This document shows positions 1-6,117 of a DNA stretch of 6,117 nucleotides, piece by piece. The notes under the pieces are model-generated. The model did not search any database, had not been told where the DNA came from, and saw only the letters and a program-made list of their open reading frames with translations. The stretch lies in the NCBI GenBank assembly GCA_903887975.1, contig CAISSD010000025.1, positions 1 through 6,117 of the forward strand, written 5' to 3'. The translations under genes were made by a program, and so were the position numbers. How positions within the stretch are numbered: the first letter of the stretch is position 1; each line of letters starts with the position of its first letter. The stretch is from an uncultured Legionellaceae bacterium. GTDB taxonomy: Bacteria > Pseudomonadota > Gammaproteobacteria > Legionellales > Legionellaceae.

Positions 1-1991
1 AACACACTTTCAACCTTTTGCGCTCTATCCGAGCAAATTTGTGAAATATGCAAAAGCCCATCTTTTCCAGGAAGTAAATTGATAAACGCGCCAAAATCAA
101 CGATTTTATTCACTTTTCCCCGATAAGTTTGACCCACTTCAACTTCGGCAACCAAGGCTTTGATTTGACGCTGCGCTTCATCCAAGGCATCCAAATTGGG
201 TGAGAACAATTGTACCAATCCGGTATCATCAATATCAATAGAAACACCAGTGCTTTCAATAAGTCCCTTGATGGTCGCGCCACCTTTACCAATAACGGTT
301 CGAATTTTATCTTCCGCAACCTTCATGGTGATGATTCTTGGTGCATGTGCTGAAAGCTCAACCCGATGCTCCGACAACGAACCATGCATCACGCCCAAAA
401 TATGTTGCCGGCCAAGACGCGCTTGTTCTAGTGCCTGCTCCATAATGGCACGCGTAATGCCTTTGATTTTAATGTCCATTTGCAATGCAGTAATGCCTTT
501 TTCGGTTCCGGCAACCTTAAAGTCCATATCGCCCAAGTGATCTTCATCACCCAAAATATCTGTTAAAACCGCAAAGCGCTCGCCTTCTTTGATCAAACCC
601 ATGGCAACCCCGGCGACTGGCGCTTTTAAAGGAACGCCCGCATCCATCAACGCCAAGCTGGCGCCACAAACCGTTGCCATGGAACTAGAGCCATTGGATT
701 CGGTGATTTCAGAAACAACACGAAGCACGTATGGAAATTCACTGGCATTGGGCAAAACCGCCGCAAGACTTCGTCGCGCCAAACGACCATGACCAATTTC
801 TCGTCGTTTAGGACTTCCGACCATACCGGTTTCACCAACAGAATAAGGTGGAAAGTTGTAATGCAACATGAATCGATCGCGTAGCTCACCATCTAGTCGA
901 TCCAACATCTGTGCATCACGATCGCTACCCAATGTTGCCGTCACAATGGCTTGTGTTTCCCCACGCGTGAACAATGCCGAACCATGTGCTCGATTTAAAA
1001 GTCCCGTGCGAATGACAATGGGTCGAACGGTTTGTTGATCGCGTCCATCAATACGGGGCTCACCATCCAAAATGCGTTGTCGCACCAAATTTTTTTCCAA
1101 ATCACTAATGGTGTCTTTAATTTTTGATTCATCCAAAAGAGGATCTTCTTGCTTTAATGTTTGTACAATAGAAGTACGTACTTCATCCAAACGTTCATAA
1201 CGCTTGGATTTATCTTTAATGGCATAAGCTTCGGTCAATACAGCACGTGCCAATTCATCAACTTTGGCAGCCAAGGTCGAACACGATTCCCCAGCCACCC
1301 AATTCCATTCTGGTTTTGAAACCTCACGCGCCAAATCTTTAATGCCCTGAATCACGGAGCTCATCATCTCATGACCAAACAACACCGCGCCCAACATGAC
1401 ATCTTCACTCAACTCATGCGCTTCAGATTCCACCATCAAAATGGCATCATCAGTTCCTGCAACAACCAAATCCAGAGCCGAATTTTTGAGTGCGGCGGGA
1501 CCAGGATTGAGCAAATAAATTCCATCTTGATAACCAACGCGTGCAGCACCAATGGGTCCATGAAAAGGAATACCCGAAATCGCCAATGCCGCCGAGGCAC
1601 CAATCATGGCCACAATGTCGGCTGAAATTTCTGGATCCAATGACATCACCGTTGCAATCACTTGAATTTCATTGAGAAAACCTTCAGGAAACAAAGGTCT
1701 TAAAGGTCTATCAATCAAGCGTGAAACCAGTGTTTCATGCTCACTGGGTCGACCTTCACGTTTGTTATAACCACCAGGAATTTTACCAGCGGCGTACGTT
1801 TTTTCTTGATAATTGACGGTTAAAGGAAAAAAATGGTTGTTTTCAGCACCGGTTTTTTTACCAACCACCGTGACCAACACTTGTGTGCCACCCATCGATG
1901 CAAAAACAGCACCATCGGCTTGTCGTGCTATTTCTCCTGTCTCAAGAGTTAAGGTATGTGTTCCAAATTGGATTTCTTTTGTGTGTTTCAT
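1..1991 (-). CDS. pnp: Polynucleotide phosphorylase (3' end outside window)
   Basis: PNPase is a trimeric 3'-to-5' exoribonuclease that releases nucleoside diphosphates by phosphorolysis and joins the RNA degradosome in many proteobacteria (family knowledge). The visible part has 663 codons starting MKHTKEIQFGTHTLTLETG. The first RNase PH-like core holds GREGRPSEHETLVSRLIDRP and GIPFHGPIGAARVGY. The second core holds LNRAHGSALFTRGETQA, GSPKRREIGHGRLARR and GDEDHLGDMDFKVAGT, where D484, D490 and K492 match the catalytic D486, D492 and K494 of E. coli. A KH domain follows (VIGKGGATIKGL, IGKGG at 567-571), then an S1 domain (GKVNKIVDFGAF onward) that is cut by the window edge. About 45 residues are missing compared with the 711-residue E. 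coli enzyme. The frame is intact, with no stop or shift. ATG 1991 is chosen for its AAGGA site and its alignment with the family N-terminus. Confidence 0.99.
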   Translation of the reverse strand, partial: MKHTKEIQFGTHTLTLETGEIARQADGAVFASMGGTQVLVTVVGKKTGAENNHFFPLTVNYQEKTYAAGKIPGGYNKREGRPSEHETLVSRLIDRPLRPLFPEGFLNEIQVIATVMSLDPEISADIVAMIGASAALAISGIPFHGPIGAARVGYQDGIYLLNPGPAALKNSALDLVVAGTDDAILMVESEAHELSEDVMLGAVLFGHEMMSSVIQGIKDLAREVSKPEWNWVAGESCSTLAAKVDELARAVLTEAYAIKDKSKRYERLDEVRTSIVQTLKQEDPLLDESKIKDTISDLEKNLVRQRILDGEPRIDGRDQQTVRPIVIRTGLLNRAHGSALFTRGETQAIVTATLGSDRDAQMLDRLDGELRDRFMLHYNFPPYSVGETGMVGSPKRREIGHGRLARRSLAAVLPNASEFPYVLRVVSEITESNGSSSMATVCGASLALMDAGVPLKAPVAGVAMGLIKEGERFAVLTDILGDEDHLGDMDFKVAGTEKGITALQMDIKIKGITRAIMEQALEQARLGRQHILGVMHGSLSEHRVELSAHAPRIITMKVAEDKIRTVIGKGGATIKGLIESTGVSIDIDDTGLVQLFSPNLDALDEAQRQIKALVAEVEVGQTYRGKVNKIVDFGAFINLLPGKDGLLHISQICSDRAQKVESV

Positions 1992-2000
1992 GCTATTGTG

Positions 2001-2005
2001 TCCTT
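2001..2005 (-). promoter_or_regulatory. pnp Shine-Dalgarno site
   Basis: AAGGA on the minus strand lies 9 nt before the ATG at 1991 and only 5 nt after the foot of the stem-loop. It fixes the pnp start. Its closeness to the hairpin means that cutting or unfolding the stem could change ribosome access. Confidence 0.8.
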
Positions 2006-2007
2006 CG

Positions 2008-2043
2008 AAACAAACAAGGCGCATAATATTTGCGCCTTGTTTG
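2008..2043 (-). terminator. Stem-loop between rpsO and pnp (partial terminator or RNase III site)
   Basis: A perfect 13-bp inverted repeat (CAAACAAGGCGCA at 2011-2023, TGCGCCTTGTTTG at 2031-2043) encloses a 7-nt AT-only loop. Read on the minus strand, the GC-rich core AAGGCGCA/TGCGCCTT is followed by the U-rich tract GTTTGTTT, which resembles a weak intrinsic terminator for rpsO. The tract is interrupted by G, so read-through into pnp is expected. In E. coli this gap holds both an rpsO terminator and an RNase III-cut leader hairpin through which PNPase represses its own synthesis. Here one hairpin occupies the gap and could serve either role. The stem is seen directly; its function is inferred. 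Confidence 0.7.
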
Positions 2044-2048
2044 ATGTG

Positions 2049-2077
2049 TTTTTAGAAAAAAATGGGGGTGCAATCAA
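2049..2077 (-). promoter_or_regulatory. Weak candidate promoter for pnp
   Basis: TTGATT (2077-2072, 4 of 6) and TAAAAA (2054-2049, 4 of 6) are 17 bp apart on the minus strand, overlapping the rpsO stop. A transcript from here would start near 2042, almost at the base of the stem-loop before pnp. E. coli has a separate pnp promoter in the same gap. The spacer contains a C5 run and both boxes are poor, so this is tentative. Confidence 0.2.
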
Positions 2078-2349
2078 TACGAATCTCTTAATCCTAGTGA
2101 TTGAATCAATTTGGAATATCGAGAACCATCATTGTGCTTCAAATATTTTAACAATTTGCGACGTTTATTCACCAAAGATTGCAAACCACGACGAGAATGA
2201 AAATCTTTTTTGTGCATTTTAAAGTGTTCGGTTAAGTACTGAATACGGTTGGTCATCAGCGACACTTGAACTTCAGGTGAACCGGTATCTTTGTCGGCTT
2301 GTTTGAATTCATTGATAATTGCTGCTTTTTGATCGCTCGTTAGCGTCAT
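2074..2349 (-). CDS. rpsO: Small ribosomal subunit protein S15 (uS15)
   Basis: S15 binds the three-way junction of helices 20-22 in 16S rRNA and nucleates assembly of the 30S central domain (family knowledge). The product has 91 residues (E. coli 89). It shows the family core: DTGSPEVQ (21-28), HFKMHKKDFHSRRGL (42-56) with the rRNA-contacting His and SRRG residues, and NKRRKLLKYLK (61-71), ending in the final helix LIQSLGLR. The start is fixed by the AGGAG site 7 nt upstream. The C-terminus reads GLRDSY instead of the common GLRR. The gene lies 81 nt after truB and 82 nt before pnp and probably has its own promoter. Its mRNA may also be reached by read-through from infB-rbfA-truB. Confidence 0.99.
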   Translation of the reverse strand: MTLTSDQKAAIINEFKQADKDTGSPEVQVSLMTNRIQYLTEHFKMHKKDFHSRRGLQSLVNKRRKLLKYLKHNDGSRYSKLIQSLGLRDSY

Positions 2350-2350
2350 C

Positions 2351-2390
2351 GGTATACTCCTGAATATTTTAGTTACCCGTTGATGAGGTA
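2351..2390 (-). promoter_or_regulatory. Possible regulatory structure in the rpsO leader
   Basis: In the leader RNA the segment GGGUA (2378-2374) can pair either with UACC upstream (2390-2387), leaving the Shine-Dalgarno free, or with UACC just before the AUG (2354-2351), which would place AGGAG inside the loop. The two pairings use the same bases and exclude each other. S15 of E. coli represses its own mRNA through alternative leader structures, so an autoregulatory role is possible. Each helix is only 4 bp, so chance pairing is a real alternative. Confidence 0.25.
2357..2361 (-). promoter_or_regulatory. rpsO Shine-Dalgarno site
   Basis: AGGAG on the minus strand ends 7 nt before the rpsO ATG at 2349. 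It is a strong, well-spaced site and fixes the rpsO start. It contrasts with rbfA and truB, which show no such site. Confidence 0.85.
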
Positions 2391-2412
2391 CAAAACTTTG
2401 ATTTAGTTTTTG

Positions 2413-2441
2413 ATTTTAACAAAACGATACTTAAGATACAA
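2413..2441 (-). promoter_or_regulatory. Candidate sigma70-type promoter for rpsO
   Basis: On the minus strand TTGTAT (2441-2436, 3 of 6 to the -35 consensus) lies 17 bp from TAAAAT (2418-2413, 5 of 6 to the -10 consensus). Transcription would start near 2406, giving an rpsO leader of about 57 nt. The -35 box overlaps the last codons of truB. E. coli also has an rpsO promoter between truB and rpsO, so the position fits. The -35 box is weak and no start site has been mapped, so this remains a prediction. Confidence 0.5.
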
Positions 2442-3342
2442 GACTATTTTTCACCGTGCACAACCGAACCGCTTTAAGCACCCCTTCGTCTTCATGAGCG
2501 CCCACACCAATAAGCTTACCATTGGCATCATACAATCGAATAAGCCCCAAAGCGCCAGAAAATTCAGCAATAACTTGACCCTGTTGCAAAGCAATCACTT
2601 CCGGTGTTGTAAGCGTTACAACCGGCAAATGCGACAACATACAATCCGCCGGCCTCAAAGACAGCATTCGCTCTTCCAAACACATGTCTGAAAGAGCCTC
2701 TAAATCCACCATCGCATGCTGTTCAAATCCGGCGGTATACACCCGATGCAAAGCACCAACATGCGCACCAACACCCAAAACATCGCCAATGTCTTCAATC
2801 AAATTTCGAATATAAGTCCCTTTACTACACGCCACCCTAACGCGAAATGAAACGCCATCAAATGATTGTAATTCCAAAACATGAATCATGACTTCGCGAG
2901 ATTTTCTCGGTACCTCAATGCCCTGACGCGCATAATAATAAAGTGGTTTCCCCTCATGCTTTAAAGCCGAATACATTGATGGGGTTTGTGTGATTTTTCC
3001 CTCAAATTGCCGAAGTGCTGCGGCTAACTGGTGTGGTGTAATGTTGAATGAGGACATACTGGACACTACCTCACCCAAAGCATCACTGGTGGTGGTTTTA
3101 ATGCCTAAAACACCCGTGGCTTCATAACATTTATCTGCATCCAACAAAAACCGGCAAAATTTTGTCGCCTCACCCAAACAAATCGGCAACATACCCGTTG
3201 CAAGTGGATCAAGCGTTCCGGCATGACCCGCTTTTTTAGCAAAAAAAAGTTTTTGCACGCGCTTTAGCACCGCATTGGAGGTCACGCCCTGAGGTTTATC
3301 AATCAAAAGCACGCCATCAACATCAAACTTTTCAGGCATCAT
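2431..3342 (-). CDS. truB: tRNA pseudouridine(55) synthase TruB
   Basis: TruB isomerises U55 in the T-loop of elongator tRNAs to pseudouridine and also acts as a tRNA chaperone (family knowledge). The 303-residue product (E. coli 314) starts with VDGVLLIDKPQGVTS. It carries the catalytic-loop motif AGHAGTLDPLATGMLPI, in which D45 matches the catalytic Asp48 of E. coli. Y73 in KCYEA and R179 in GTYIRNL match the other conserved active-site residues. The last 55 residues or so (TTPEVIALQQGQVIAEF to AVRL) form the PUA-like RNA-binding domain. Two ATG codons stand in tandem (3342 and 3339); either could be the start, giving an overlap with rbfA of 11 or 8 nt. Neither has a convincing Shine-Dalgarno, which suggests coupling to rbfA. 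The TAA stop overlaps the -35 element of the candidate rpsO promoter. Confidence 0.98.
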   Translation of the reverse strand: MMPEKFDVDGVLLIDKPQGVTSNAVLKRVQKLFFAKKAGHAGTLDPLATGMLPICLGEATKFCRFLLDADKCYEATGVLGIKTTTSDALGEVVSSMSSFNITPHQLAAALRQFEGKITQTPSMYSALKHEGKPLYYYARQGIEVPRKSREVMIHVLELQSFDGVSFRVRVACSKGTYIRNLIEDIGDVLGVGAHVGALHRVYTAGFEQHAMVDLEALSDMCLEERMLSLRPADCMLSHLPVVTLTTPEVIALQQGQVIAEFSGALGLIRLYDANGKLIGVGAHEDEGVLKAVRLCTVKNSLVS

Positions 3343-3679
3343 TCAACTTGTCAATAAGACGACTTAATTTTTCACCATATTCGATGGATTCATCATACAC
3401 AAAATGTAATTGTGGAACGGTTCTGATGGTTAAACTTCGGGACAATGCCGTTCGCAAATATTTAGCCGATGCATTCAACAGCACCACCACTTCAGCTTGA
3501 TTGGCGTTGATTGCGGTAAAATAAACTTTAGCATGCCCTAAATCGCGCGTGACCGTCACTTGCGAGATGGTCACAAAGCCTGGAAGACGTGGATCTTTAA
3601 TTTCTTGCTGGATGATGTGCGCTAATTTACGCTGGATCATCTCAGCAATTCTATCGGTTCGCTTAAATGGTGTCGTCAT
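3332..3679 (-). CDS. rbfA: 30S ribosome-binding factor A
   Basis: RbfA is a small KH-like protein that binds the immature 30S subunit and helps process the 5' end of 16S rRNA; in E. coli it is also needed for cold adaptation (family knowledge). The 115-residue product has the family signatures in order: an N-terminal helix ending in QQEIKDPRLPGFVTIS (about 24-39), a strand with TRDLGHAKVYFT (44-55), the NASAKYLR segment at the KH helix-kink-helix position (69-76), and the conserved end TVPQLHFVYDESIEYGEKLSRLI (87-109). It lacks the C-terminal tail that makes E. coli RbfA 133 residues, which is common in the family. The ATG sits in an ATGA overlap with the infB stop. No Shine-Dalgarno is visible in the 20 nt upstream, so translation is probably coupled to infB. 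The 3' end overlaps truB by 11 nt. Confidence 0.97.
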   Translation of the reverse strand: MTTPFKRTDRIAEMIQRKLAHIIQQEIKDPRLPGFVTISQVTVTRDLGHAKVYFTAINANQAEVVVLLNASAKYLRTALSRSLTIRTVPQLHFVYDESIEYGEKLSRLIDKLNDA

Positions 3680-6117
3680 AATTGCCGCTTGATTTCAATG
3701 GTTTCAAAGACTTCAATCAAATCTCCAGCCTTCACATCATTGTAATTTTTAACCCCAACGCCACACTCAAAACCTTGACGCACTTCAGAAGCATCTTCTT
3801 TAAAGCGGCGCAAGGATTCCAATGTTCCCTCGTAAATCACCACGTTATCACGCAACACACGGATGGGGTTATTGCGTTTAATCACTCCTTCGGTCACCAT
3901 ACAACCAGCAATGGCACCAAGTTTTGGTGAGCGAAACACATCACGAACCTCAGCAATACCTAAAATTTCTTCTTTAAATTGCGGTGCCAATAGGCCTGTC
4001 AAAGCACCTTTCACTTGATCAACAATGTCATAAATCACACTGTAATAATGCAGCGACACCCCTTCTGCCTCAACCAGTCGCTTCGCCCCAGAGTCTGCAC
4101 GAACATTAAAACCAATCATCAATGCATTCGATGCAATCGCCAGATGAACATCTGATTCGGTGATACCACCCACCCCACTGGCAATAATGGCGACTCGAAC
4201 CTCGTCATTGGACAATTTAATCAAAGCATCCGCAATGGCTTCAACCGAACCTTGCATATCTGCTTTCAAAACAACATTCAAAACTTTTAGCTCGGCACTG
4301 GCCATATTCTCCATCATGCCTTCCAATGAAGTCTTTTGTCGTCTAGCCAATTTAACATCTCTAAATTTTCCTTGACGAAACAATGCAACTTCTCGAGCTC
4401 TTTTTTCATCGGGCACAACAATGGCATCATCACCAGCATGAGGAATGGCAGACAACCCCAAAACTTCAACAGGCATTGAAGGACCAGCACTGTCAACTGG
4501 ACGGCCATCATCACCAACAAGCGCTCGAATACGTCCGTATTGAAGACCGGCCAGTAAAATATCGCCTCGTTTCAACGTACCACTTTGTATCAAAACACTG
4601 GCAACTGGTCCTCGACCTTTATCCAAACGCGATTCAATCACCACGCCTTTGGCCGCACCATCAATCGGCGCTCGCAATTCCAATACTTCCGATTGCAACA
4701 AAATTCCATCCAATAGCGCATCAACTCCTTCACCTGTTTTGGCAGAAATATTCACAAACATGGTATCGCCACCCCAAGCTTCTGGAATAACTTCATAAGA
4801 AGATAACTCGTTCATGACTCTATCGGGATCCGCACCTGGTTTATCCATTTTATTCACCGCAACAATCATCGGTACTTTAGCCGCTTTTGCATGTTGAACC
4901 GCTTCGATGGTTTGTGGTTTAACACCATCATCGCCTGCAACAATCAACACCACAATATCAGTCACCTTCGCACCACGCGCCCGCATGGCTGTAAATGCCG
5001 CATGTCCTGGGGTATCCAAAAAGGTAATACTACCTTTGGGTGTATCCACATGATAGGCACCAATGTGTTGTGTAATACCACCTGCTTCACCTGCGGCAAC
5101 TTTGGTGGTACGAATGTAATCCAACAACGAGGTTTTACCATGATCAACATGACCCATAATGGTCACAACTGGTGCACGCACAATTTCAGCACCACCTTTA
5201 CTCAAAGCCTCATCCAAATTGACTTCGATGGCGTTGTCTTTAAGCATTTTTGTGGTATGACCCATTTCTTCAACGACAATCACCGCGGTTTCTTGATCAA
5301 TCACCTGATTGATGGTGGCCATGGCCCCCATCGTCATCATCACTTTAATGACTTCAGCTGCTTTGACCGACATGCGTTTTGCAAGTTCTGCCACAGTGAT
5401 GGTTTCAGGAATCAAAATTTCTCGAATCACAGGGGTTGTTGGCTTGGCAAAACCATGGGTCAACGCTTCTTCAGCTTCGCGATATTTTTCCGATTTTTCA
5501 TTGTTTTTACGTTTTTTGGATTTAAAGCGCTTACCATGAGCCGAACCATCAGCATCGCCATCATCTCGAACCGCCGTTTCATATTTTGATTTTTTCTTAC
5601 CTTTTTTAAAATCAGATTTGGCTTTTTCAGGCTCTTCAGATTCAACACGCTTCTTTTTGACGGGTCGTTCTTGTTTTGATTCGATTAATTCAGGCGATTC
5701 AGGGACCACCGGTACTTCGGTCAATACATCAGGAGTATCGATAACATCCTCAACCACAGCGTCTGATTGCGCTTGGTTTTCTTGGCTTACTTCTGTGGCT
5801 ACATCTTCGGCCAATAACACATTTTCTGTTGAAACTTCATCAAGAATAACCTCATTGGGTTCATCCAATGGCTCTGGTATGGTTTCGACTGGTTTTCCTA
5901 AATCCGTGCGTTTCATGTAGGTTCTTTTTTTACGAACCTCAATGTTCACCACTTTTCCCCGGTGTGCATCTTGACCCAGCGTCACTTGCGAAACACTTTT
6001 TCGTTTTAATACAATCCTGCCGGATGTGGCGGCAAGCCCACCATCTGAACCACTTTTAAGATGCGTCAGCAATGTTCGTTTTTGATCTTCATTAATTAAT
6101 TGATCTTCTGTTGTAAT
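3676..6117 (-). CDS. infB: Translation initiation factor IF2 (5' end outside window)
   Basis: IF2 is the cytoplasmic GTPase that brings fMet-tRNA to the 30S subunit and promotes 50S joining. The visible part is 813 residues. All GTPase motifs are present: G1 GHVDHGKT (5131-5154), G3 DTPGHAAF (4993-5016), G4 NKMD (4843-4854) and G5 SAK (4738-4746). Upstream lie the end of a first IF2 N-terminal domain, the EVRKKRTYMKR block typical of gammaproteobacterial IF2, a long charged linker, and a second IF2 N-terminal domain (VAELAKRMSVKAAEVIKVMM, about residues 242-261 of the fragment). Downstream come beta-barrel domain II, domain III and the C-terminal fMet-tRNA-binding barrel (FRSPKLGAIAGCMVTEG onward). 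The frame stays open to the right edge. A TTG at 6072 is probably not the start, because the 15 codons before it still resemble IF2; by comparison with E. coli IF2 roughly 35 residues are missing. The TGA stop overlaps the rbfA ATG by 4 nt. The start and any upstream nusA lie outside the window. Confidence 0.98.
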   Translation of the reverse strand: MTTEDQLINEDQKRTLLTHLKSGSDGGLAATSGRIVLKRKSVSQVTLGQDAHRGKVVNIEVRKKRTYMKRTDLGKPVETIPEPLDEPNEVILDEVSTENVLLAEDVATEVSQENQAQSDAVVEDVIDTPDVLTEVPVVPESPELIESKQERPVKKKRVESEEPEKAKSDFKKGKKKSKYETAVRDDGDADGSAHGKRFKSKKRKNNEKSEKYREAEEALTHGFAKPTTPVIREILIPETITVAELAKRMSVKAAEVIKVMMTMGAMATINQVIDQETAVIVVEEMGHTTKMLKDNAIEVNLDEALSKGGAEIVRAPVVTIMGHVDHGKTSLLDYIRTTKVAAGEAGGITQHIGAYHVDTPKGSITFLDTPGHAAFTAMRARGAKVTDIVVLIVAGDDGVKPQTIEAVQHAKAAKVPMIVAVNKMDKPGADPDRVMNELSSYEVIPEAWGGDTMFVNISAKTGEGVDALLDGILLQSEVLELRAPIDGAAKGVVIESRLDKGRGPVASVLIQSGTLKRGDILLAGLQYGRIRALVGDDGRPVDSAGPSMPVEVLGLSAIPHAGDDAIVVPDEKRAREVALFRQGKFRDVKLARRQKTSLEGMMENMASAELKVLNVVLKADMQGSVEAIADALIKLSNDEVRVAIIASGVGGITESDVHLAIASNALMIGFNVRADSGAKRLVEAEGVSLHYYSVIYDIVDQVKGALTGLLAPQFKEEILGIAEVRDVFRSPKLGAIAGCMVTEGVIKRNNPIRVLRDNVVIYEGTLESLRRFKEDASEVRQGFECGVGVKNYNDVKAGDLIEVFETIEIKRQL

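Noticed and set aside
196..540. A 114-codon plus-strand open frame with many Cys and Pro residues
   Set aside because: It is antisense to the KH and second core regions of pnp and has no sign of independent coding.
3232..3248. T6 and A8 homopolymer runs inside truB
   Set aside because: They encode the in-frame residues LFFAKKAG leading into the catalytic motif. The frame is intact on both sides, so there is no evidence of a frameshift.
4891..5589. A 232-codon plus-strand open frame antisense to infB, rich in His, Asn and Phe
   Set aside because: It lies entirely opposite the conserved IF2 GTPase region. Its odd composition is what the complement of that coding sequence gives, and it resembles no family I recognise.
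5919..5939. Inverted repeat AGGTTC/GAACCT around a T7 run inside infB
   Set aside because: The stem is only 6 bp and lies within codons of the conserved VRKKRTY block, so coding constraint explains it. The A7 run on the sense strand is not in the frame of a classic slippery heptamer.
6070..6072. TTG codon as the start of infB
   Set aside because: The reading frame stays open for 15 more codons to the window edge, and those codons fit the IF2 N-terminal domain. The true start lies outside the window.
6082..6108. Nine-base direct repeat (TTGATCTTC at 6082-6090 and 6100-6108), encoding EDQ twice in IF2
   Set aside because: It is short, in frame and AT-rich. A chance or minor local duplication is enough to explain it.

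Overview
The window carries five genes, all on the minus strand, in the order (transcription running from high to low coordinates) infB - rbfA - truB - rpsO - pnp. This is the well-known nusA/infB translation and RNA-metabolism cluster. The order, the proteins and the IF2-specific N-terminal block (EVRKKRTYMKR just before the linker) point to a gammaproteobacterium. By eye the DNA is AT-leaning. The sequence alone does not let me name a genus.

Layout: 6117-3676 is infB (initiation factor IF2), with its 5' end outside the window. Its stop overlaps the rbfA start by 4 nt. rbfA (3679-3332) encodes a 30S maturation factor and overlaps truB by 11 nt. truB (3342-2431) encodes the tRNA U55 pseudouridine synthase. 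After an 81-nt gap with a plausible promoter comes rpsO (2349-2074, ribosomal protein S15). An 82-nt gap with a perfect 13-bp stem-loop then leads to pnp (1991-1, polynucleotide phosphorylase), which runs off the left edge before its stop. I read the pnp frame in segments along its length and found no frameshift or internal stop.

The genes share one theme: IF2 starts translation, RbfA matures the 30S subunit, S15 nucleates its central domain, TruB modifies tRNA, and PNPase degrades and processes RNA. Three cistrons (infB, rbfA, truB) overlap and look translationally coupled. rpsO and pnp have their own Shine-Dalgarno sites, and the gaps before them hold the likely regulatory signals.

I see no mobile element, CRISPR array, RNA gene or unknown gene. 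The plus-strand open frames are shadows of these genes. This is an ordinary core-genome region. The points worth a second look are modest: the rpsO-pnp stem-loop, possible alternative pairings in the rpsO leader, a strongly charge-segregated linker in IF2, and the lack of visible Shine-Dalgarno sites at the overlapping starts.
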